The position numbers and the translations under genes are program-made. A stretch of 8,701 bases of DNA from Helicobacter sp. (GTDB lineage Bacteria; Campylobacterota; Campylobacteria; Campylobacterales; Helicobacteraceae), in assembly GCA_014799985.1 (NCBI GenBank), contig JAAVGZ010000033.1, forward strand, positions 5,054 through 13,754, given 5' to 3'. Below the pieces are notes generated by a model. That model was given only the letters and a program-made list of their open reading frames with translations, did not search any database and was not told where the DNA came from. Below, piece by piece: positions 6,554 through 8,701 of the stretch (the stretch's first letter is position 1; the number at the start of each line of letters is the position of its first letter).

Positions 6554-7261
6554 CTACAAGGCTTGCAAGCCCGCTTGCATGATTTGCACAAAATCGCTCA
6601 CGACAAGCGCCGCGCTGCCCACAAGCACGCCATTGACATTGCTAAGCGAGAGGATTGCGCGCGCATTGTTGGGCTTCACGCTGCCGCCATAGAGCAGCGG
6701 CGGGGTTGCGCCACGCTCCGCGCACAGCGCCCTGATGTCGGCATGCGTTTGCTCGATTTGCTCCATGCCTGCGGCTTGCGTGCCGATTGCCCAAATCGGT
6801 TCATAAGCGATGATGAGGTTGGGATAGTCGAGCGGAATGTCTTGCAGCTGTGCGTCCAAAAACGCGCGCACCGATTCGCGCCCGCGCGCACGCACATCGT
6901 GCGGCTCGCCGATGCAATAGACGAGCGTGAAGCCGAGCTCGGCATAGAATCGGCACTTTTGGGCGCAAAAATCTTGCGACTCGCCGAGCGCACGCCGCTC
7001 GCTGTGCCCAACGAGCAGGGTTTGAATCGCGAGCGATTCCAAGACCTCTGCGCCAATCTCGCCGCTAAACGCGCCATTTTGCGCGGGGTAGGCGTTTTGC
7101 GCGCCCCAGCGCACGGGGCATTGCGGCAGGTTCGCCAAACACGCCGTGTTGGGAAACAGCAGAATCTGCAGTCGCGAATCGAGCGATTCGCGAAGTGTCG
7201 CTGCAAAAGTCGCGAGCTTGCGCGGCGTCAGGTGCATTTTGAAATTTGCAGCAATAATCAT
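6554..7261 (-). CDS. tpiA: Triose-phosphate isomerase
   Basis: Interconverts dihydroxyacetone phosphate and glyceraldehyde 3-phosphate in glycolysis/gluconeogenesis, in the cytoplasm as a dimer. All catalytic landmarks are present: Asn6 and Lys8 (AANFKMH), His86 (VGHSERR), Glu154 (AYEPIWAIGT, including the flexible phosphate-gripping loop) and YGGSV (191-195), plus GVLVGSAAL (211-219) at the phosphate site. The 235 residues are shorter than most bacterial enzymes (about 250) but equal to the compact Helicobacter form, which also begins ANFK. The ATG follows GAGGAG and a clear -10 box. It leads an operon with an AI-2E family transporter and mlaE; no metabolic link between them is obvious. Confidence 0.97.
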   Translation of the reverse strand: MIIAANFKMHLTPRKLATFAATLRESLDSRLQILLFPNTACLANLPQCPVRWGAQNAYPAQNGAFSGEIGAEVLESLAIQTLLVGHSERRALGESQDFCAQKCRFYAELGFTLVYCIGEPHDVRARGRESVRAFLDAQLQDIPLDYPNLIIAYEPIWAIGTQAAGMEQIEQTHADIRALCAERGATPPLLYGGSVKPNNARAILSLSNVNGVLVGSAALVVSDFVQIMQAGLQAL

Positions 7262-7288
7262 CGCGTCTCCTCATGCAATTTTTTTCGG

Positions 7289-7294
7289 ATTATA
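7289..7294 (-). promoter_or_regulatory. -10 box for the tpiA operon
   Basis: The minus strand reads TTATGATATAATCCGA, with TATAAT 27 nt upstream of the tpiA ATG and a ribosome binding site (GAGGAG) in between. The 11-base core is shared with the SapC operon promoter. No -35 hexamer is apparent. Confidence 0.7.
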
Positions 7295-7324
7295 TCATAA
7301 CGTGGAATCGTAAACGCGAGGCTA

Positions 7325-7348
7325 GTAGCTGCCTGAAAATTTATGATT
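7325..7348 (+). repeat. Repeat B, diverged copy
   Basis: This 24-bp copy matches the copy at 7591-7614 at 19 of 24 positions by eye. Four of the five changes are transitions, as expected of an old, decaying copy. Confidence 0.5.
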
Positions 7349-7397
7349 ATTTTTGTCATCTATGGCGATAAAGGCGATTGGGTAAAAATTGCACATT

Positions 7398-7423
7398 TTT
7401 CGGAGTTGCGATTTTAGTCGCAC
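7398..7423 (+). repeat. Repeat A, first copy
   Basis: These 26 bases match 8624-8649 at 23 positions. The unit starts TTTCGGAG and contains an arm pair that folds as TGCGA/TCGCA. Changes relative to the other copy weaken the hairpin without removing it, since one arm change gives a T-G wobble. Confidence 0.65.
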
Positions 7424-7585
7424 AAAGAGATGTTTTGCTACGCTCAACATGGCAAGCTTCCAACGTTATTGCGAGCGAGTGGCGCGAACGTGGCAATCAA
7501 CAATGCAGGGTAAGCAAACATGTTTGATTGATTCGGCTTAATGTAGCGCGAGGCGCGGCATATTTTTGGAATCGTCCATGCGGTG

Positions 7586-7614
7586 GCGCGGCAGCCGCCC
7601 AAAATTTTATGATT
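7586..7614 (+). repeat. Repeat B, second copy
   Basis: A 29-bp unit, GCGCGGCAGCCGCCC followed by an A/T-rich AAAATTTTATGATT. It contains the near-palindrome GCGGC-A-GCCGC. It matches 8672-8700 at all but three positions and lies just upstream of the plus-strand promoter at 7633. Confidence 0.7.
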
Positions 7615-7632
7615 CTTTCAGTATTGTTACAG

Positions 7633-7638
7633 TATAAT
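7633..7638 (+). promoter_or_regulatory. Plus-strand -10 box upstream of the poly-C leader
   Basis: TACAGTATAATTGCG contains a perfect TATAAT. Transcription would begin near 7645, at the foot of a small hairpin with arms TGTGAG (7644-7649) and CTCACA (7657-7662). It then runs through the poly-C mini-ORF toward the 155-residue gene at 7892. Confidence 0.65.
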
Positions 7639-7682
7639 TGCGCTGTGAGTTTGCCGCTCACAAATAACAACAAAGGAGAAGC

Positions 7683-7730
7683 ATGAGCAGAACACAATGC
7701 ACCCCCCCCCCCACACACCGAGCACACTAG
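7683..7730 (+). CDS. Mini-ORF interrupted by an 11-C tract
   Basis: An ATG at 7683 preceded by a strong ribosome binding site (AAGGAG, 7673-7678) and a -10 box at 7633 opens MSRTQC, then enters a run of 11 C at 7702-7712. With 11 C the frame ends at TAG 7728-7730, giving 15 residues. With 10 C it would end at TAG 7738-7740 (18 residues), and with 12 C at TGA 7763-7765 (27 residues). So no tract length opens a long product in the sequence as given. It may be a leader peptide with slippage-tuned length, or the remnant of a phase-variable gene that has decayed downstream. In the 11-C frame the 59 codons after the TAG, to 7908, are open. No function is assigned. Confidence 0.4.
   Translation: MSRTQCTPPPTHRAH
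7702..7712 (+). repeat. Homopolymeric C11 tract
   Basis: Eleven consecutive C (G on the other strand), the length class that is hypermutable by slipped-strand mispairing in Helicobacter and Campylobacter contingency genes. It lies six codons inside a well-signalled start codon and between a promoter and the 155-residue gene. Confidence 0.95.
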
Positions 7731-7740
7731 CGCCCGCTAG
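7727..7740. repeat. Palindrome carrying two TAG stops
   Basis: CTAGCG-CC-CGCTAG is a perfect inverted repeat of 6-bp arms, 14 nt after the poly-C tract. Its two TAG triplets (7728-7730 and 7738-7740) lie in two different plus-strand frames, closing the 11-C and 10-C readings. Confidence 0.7.
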
Positions 7741-7880
7741 ACCACCCCCTATTTCTTCTTTTTGACGTTTCACAAGACGTATTCGGATTCCGCACGATTC
7801 ACATATTCAATCGATTCAGATTCTGCTTGGATTCTGAATGTTTGGTTGGCTATGCAAGATTTCATTCCAAAACCATAGCA
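7741..7880 (+). other. Gap before the 155-residue gene, rich in GATTC
   Basis: No gene is supported here. GATTC occurs five times between 7786 and 7834, at 7786, 7796, 7813, 7819 and 7830. Each is also a GANTC-type methylation site. No convincing -10 box is seen directly before the gene at 7892, which suggests it depends on the promoter at 7633. Confidence 0.5.
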
Positions 7881-7891
7881 AAGGAGAAACA

Positions 7892-8359
7892 ATGGTGGAA
7901 GAAATTATAGGGGCAATAGGTGTTGGCATAGGTCTCTGTTGGCTATTCAGTGACGATAAAAAAGAAAGGAAACGGGAGAAGAAAAGGCAAAAACGAATTG
8001 CAGCAGAAAAGCAGGCTGAAATAAAAAAGCTTGAAAGAATTAAGCAGGAAGCGGACAGGCAAGACATACAAAACGAGGAGGCACAACAAATCAATGAGGT
8101 TATTCATATCATTAAATCTCGTTCGCTTAGTCCGACCTTGCAACAACTCACAGATGAAAGAATAGCAAATGCTGATGGTAATATAGAAGAGCTGCAAAAA
8201 ATCAGGAGGGAGGTGTTTTGTGCTAGTTTGATTGAAGAAGACAATGCAAAGCGAGAGCAACAGAAACAGCAAGAAATCTACGAAATGTTAGAGGAGGCGT
8301 ACCGAAACCGTGATTTTCGCACATTGCAAGCAATCCGATTGGGAGAGCAAACAACATGA
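7892..8359 (+). CDS. Membrane-anchored coiled-coil protein, unrecognised
   Basis: A 155-residue protein I cannot assign to a family. A hydrophobic, glycine-rich segment near residues 4-19 (IIGAIGVGIGLCWLF) could anchor it in the inner membrane. It is followed by a highly charged Lys/Glu/Arg/Gln stretch (about 22-75) that looks like a long coiled coil, a Pro-containing break near 80, and a second charged helical region (95-150). The start at 7892 is chosen over an in-frame ATG at 7838 because AAGGAG lies five bases upstream of it (7881-7886). Base use is much more A-rich than in the minus-strand operons, consistent with accessory or transferred DNA. An 8-codon ORF overlaps its stop as ATGA. 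A structural or regulatory membrane role is possible but not shown. Confidence 0.7.
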   Translation: MVEEIIGAIGVGIGLCWLFSDDKKERKREKKRQKRIAAEKQAEIKKLERIKQEADRQDIQNEEAQQINEVIHIIKSRSLSPTLQQLTDERIANADGNIEELQKIRREVFCASLIEEDNAKREQQKQQEIYEMLEEAYRNRDFRTLQAIRLGEQTT

Positions 8360-8382
8360 AACAACAAACAGAAGTAAGCTAA
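8356..8382 (+). CDS. 8-codon ORF overlapping the preceding stop
   Basis: ATG at 8356 overlaps the TGA of the previous gene (ATGA) and encodes MKQQTEVS before TAA at 8380-8382. GGGAGAG lies about ten bases upstream, inside the previous gene, and could serve as ribosome binding site. Such overlaps are typical of coupled operon genes, so this may be the first codons of a former second gene now lost. It could also be a chance feature or a micropeptide. Confidence 0.3.
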   Translation: MKQQTEVS

Positions 8383-8480
8383 CTTCACGCAGAACATTGT
8401 AGTGTCTGTTATGTTTAGTAATTGGCTTTGCACCTGTATTCAAACAATTGCAATGTGATATTCATGCTGTTTTGCTTTAA

Positions 8481-8486
8481 TATAAT
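8481..8486 (+). promoter_or_regulatory. Plus-strand -10 box with no ORF downstream
   Basis: TTTAATATAATATTAG contains TATAAT. A transcript from about 8493 would have no credible coding frame but would include the strong hairpin at 8568-8598 and the repeat-A hairpin at 8631-8650. AT-rich spacers produce such boxes by chance, so the call is tentative. Confidence 0.4.
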
Positions 8487-8567
8487 ATTAGAGCAGAATC
8501 GAAAGTTGCAAGCTTACGATTATATAGTATGGACACATTGAGATTGGTTGAATGGGCATCAACAGTT

Positions 8568-8598
8568 GCAATGTTTGCAATTCTTTTGCAAACATTGC
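8568..8598 (+). repeat. 13-bp perfect inverted repeat (hairpin)
   Basis: GCAATGTTTGCAA (8568-8580) and TTGCAAACATTGC (8586-8598) are perfect complements separated by TTCTT. No T-run follows on the plus strand, and the minus strand continues CAACTGTTG, so it is not an obvious intrinsic terminator. It may be an RNA structure or a protein-binding palindrome. Confidence 0.85.
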
Positions 8599-8623
8599 GC
8601 CCGCACAAATTGTGCAACAACCA

Positions 8624-8650
8624 TTTCGGAGGTGCGACTTCAGTCGCACC
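8624..8650 (+). repeat. Repeat A, second copy, with 9-bp hairpin
   Basis: This copy contains GGTGCGACT-TC-AGTCGCACC (8631-8650), a perfect 9-bp inverted repeat. It matches the unit at 7398-7423 at 23 of 26 positions and, like it, is followed by repeat B on the same strand. Confidence 0.75.
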
Positions 8651-8671
8651 ACATGCCATGCAACGTGCAAT

Positions 8672-8700
8672 GCGCGGCAGCCGCCCGAAATTTTATTGTT
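8672..8700 (+). repeat. Repeat B, third copy
   Basis: This copy matches 7586-7614 with three differences and reaches the window edge, so its right boundary is unknown. It lies 21 bp after repeat A, against about 160 bp at the other site. Confidence 0.7.
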
Positions 8701-8701
8701 G

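Larger units (their letters stand above)
7295..7632. other. Non-coding spacer with short repeats
   Basis: This stretch between the divergent tpiA and plus-strand promoters has no supportable gene. Open frames on the minus strand lack a ribosome binding site and run through repeat sequence. It contains two copies of repeat B, one copy of repeat A, and a degenerate inverted repeat at 7463-7497 in which ATTGC (7468-7472) pairs with GCAAT (7493-7497). That last element resembles the widespread ATTGCGAGCGA-type intergenic palindromes. AAACATGTTT at 7516-7525 is a perfect 10-bp palindrome. Confidence 0.6.
8383..8701. other. Gene-free right edge with promoter, hairpins and repeats
   Basis: No credible gene is present. 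Two overlapping minus-strand frames of about 60 codons run through repeats A and B and lack a ribosome binding site, so they are not called. The stretch holds a plus-strand -10 box at 8481, a 13-bp hairpin at 8568-8598, GCACAA-A-TTGTGC at 8603-8615, and one copy each of repeats A and B at the window edge. Confidence 0.6.

Noticed and set aside
6149..7300. Plus-strand open frame of 383 codons
   Set aside because: It is antisense to tpiA and the AI-2E gene, both unmistakable, and its composition (Arg, Ala, His rich) is that of a shadow frame in GC-richer DNA.
7497..7727. Minus-strand frame of 76 codons running through the poly-G complement
   Set aside because: It starts on GTG with no ribosome binding site, includes repeat B translated in full, and resembles no family. 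The plus-strand start at 7683 has far better signals.
7838..7891. 18-codon N-terminal extension of the 155-residue gene
   Set aside because: The ATG at 7838 has no ribosome binding site, whereas AAGGAG lies five bases before the ATG at 7892.
8568..8598. Intrinsic terminator
   Set aside because: The stem is strong but AT-rich, and neither strand has a T-run following it.
8477..8670. Two overlapping minus-strand frames of 60 codons
   Set aside because: They are translations of repeat A and the 13-bp hairpin, without ribosome binding sites.
7325..8700. CRISPR array from the recurring short repeats
   Set aside because: Copies are few, unevenly spaced and diverged, with no regular spacers and no cas gene.

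Overview
The window looks like chromosome from a Campylobacterota species, most likely an enterohepatic-type Helicobacter. Supporting signs are cysteine-paired Sel1 repeat proteins of the Helicobacter cysteine-rich (Hcp) type, extended TATAAT -10 boxes with no clear -35, a triose-phosphate isomerase of the short form beginning ANFK, a homopolymeric C tract of the contingency-locus kind, and very frequent GAATC/GATTC words. The species assignment is an inference from these traits.

Layout. Bases 1-103 hold no gene I can name. On the minus strand, 104-898 encodes a secreted Sel1/Hcp-like protein with its own promoter. Two tRNA genes follow, transcribed away from each other: tRNA-Ala(GGC) on minus (1098-1173) and tRNA-Arg(GCG) on plus (1292-1368). 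From 4602 down to 1393 runs a tight minus-strand operon: a SapC-family protein, a 162-residue stand-alone C-terminal half of a GT-B/TagF-like transferase, a 356-residue full-length relative of it, and a Sel1-repeat lipoprotein. From 7261 down to 4668 runs a second minus-strand operon: tpiA, an AI-2E/PerM-family membrane protein and mlaE. Both operons start from nearly the same -10 context (ATGATATAATC).

The right-hand 1.4 kb (7295-8701) is a spacer-like, AT-richer accessory region read on the plus strand. It holds a promoter, a tiny ORF with a good ribosome binding site broken by an 11-C tract, a small palindrome that closes two reading frames just after the tract, an unrecognised 155-residue membrane-anchored coiled-coil gene, an 8-codon ORF that may be the stump of a lost downstream gene, and a second promoter leading into hairpins with no ORF. 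Two short repeat modules (A and B) recur here in the same order, as expected of dispersed intergenic repeats.

How the genes fit together. tpiA is central metabolism. MlaE is the permease of a phospholipid-transport ABC system whose ATPase and MCE partner are not in the window. The SapC operon looks like a cell-surface module (SapC-family protein, TagF/WecB-like transferases, exported lipoprotein), but its substrate cannot be read from sequence. The most unusual items are the split/duplicated transferase next to SapC, the poly-C leader ORF, and the A19-U56 elbow pair of the tRNA-Arg.
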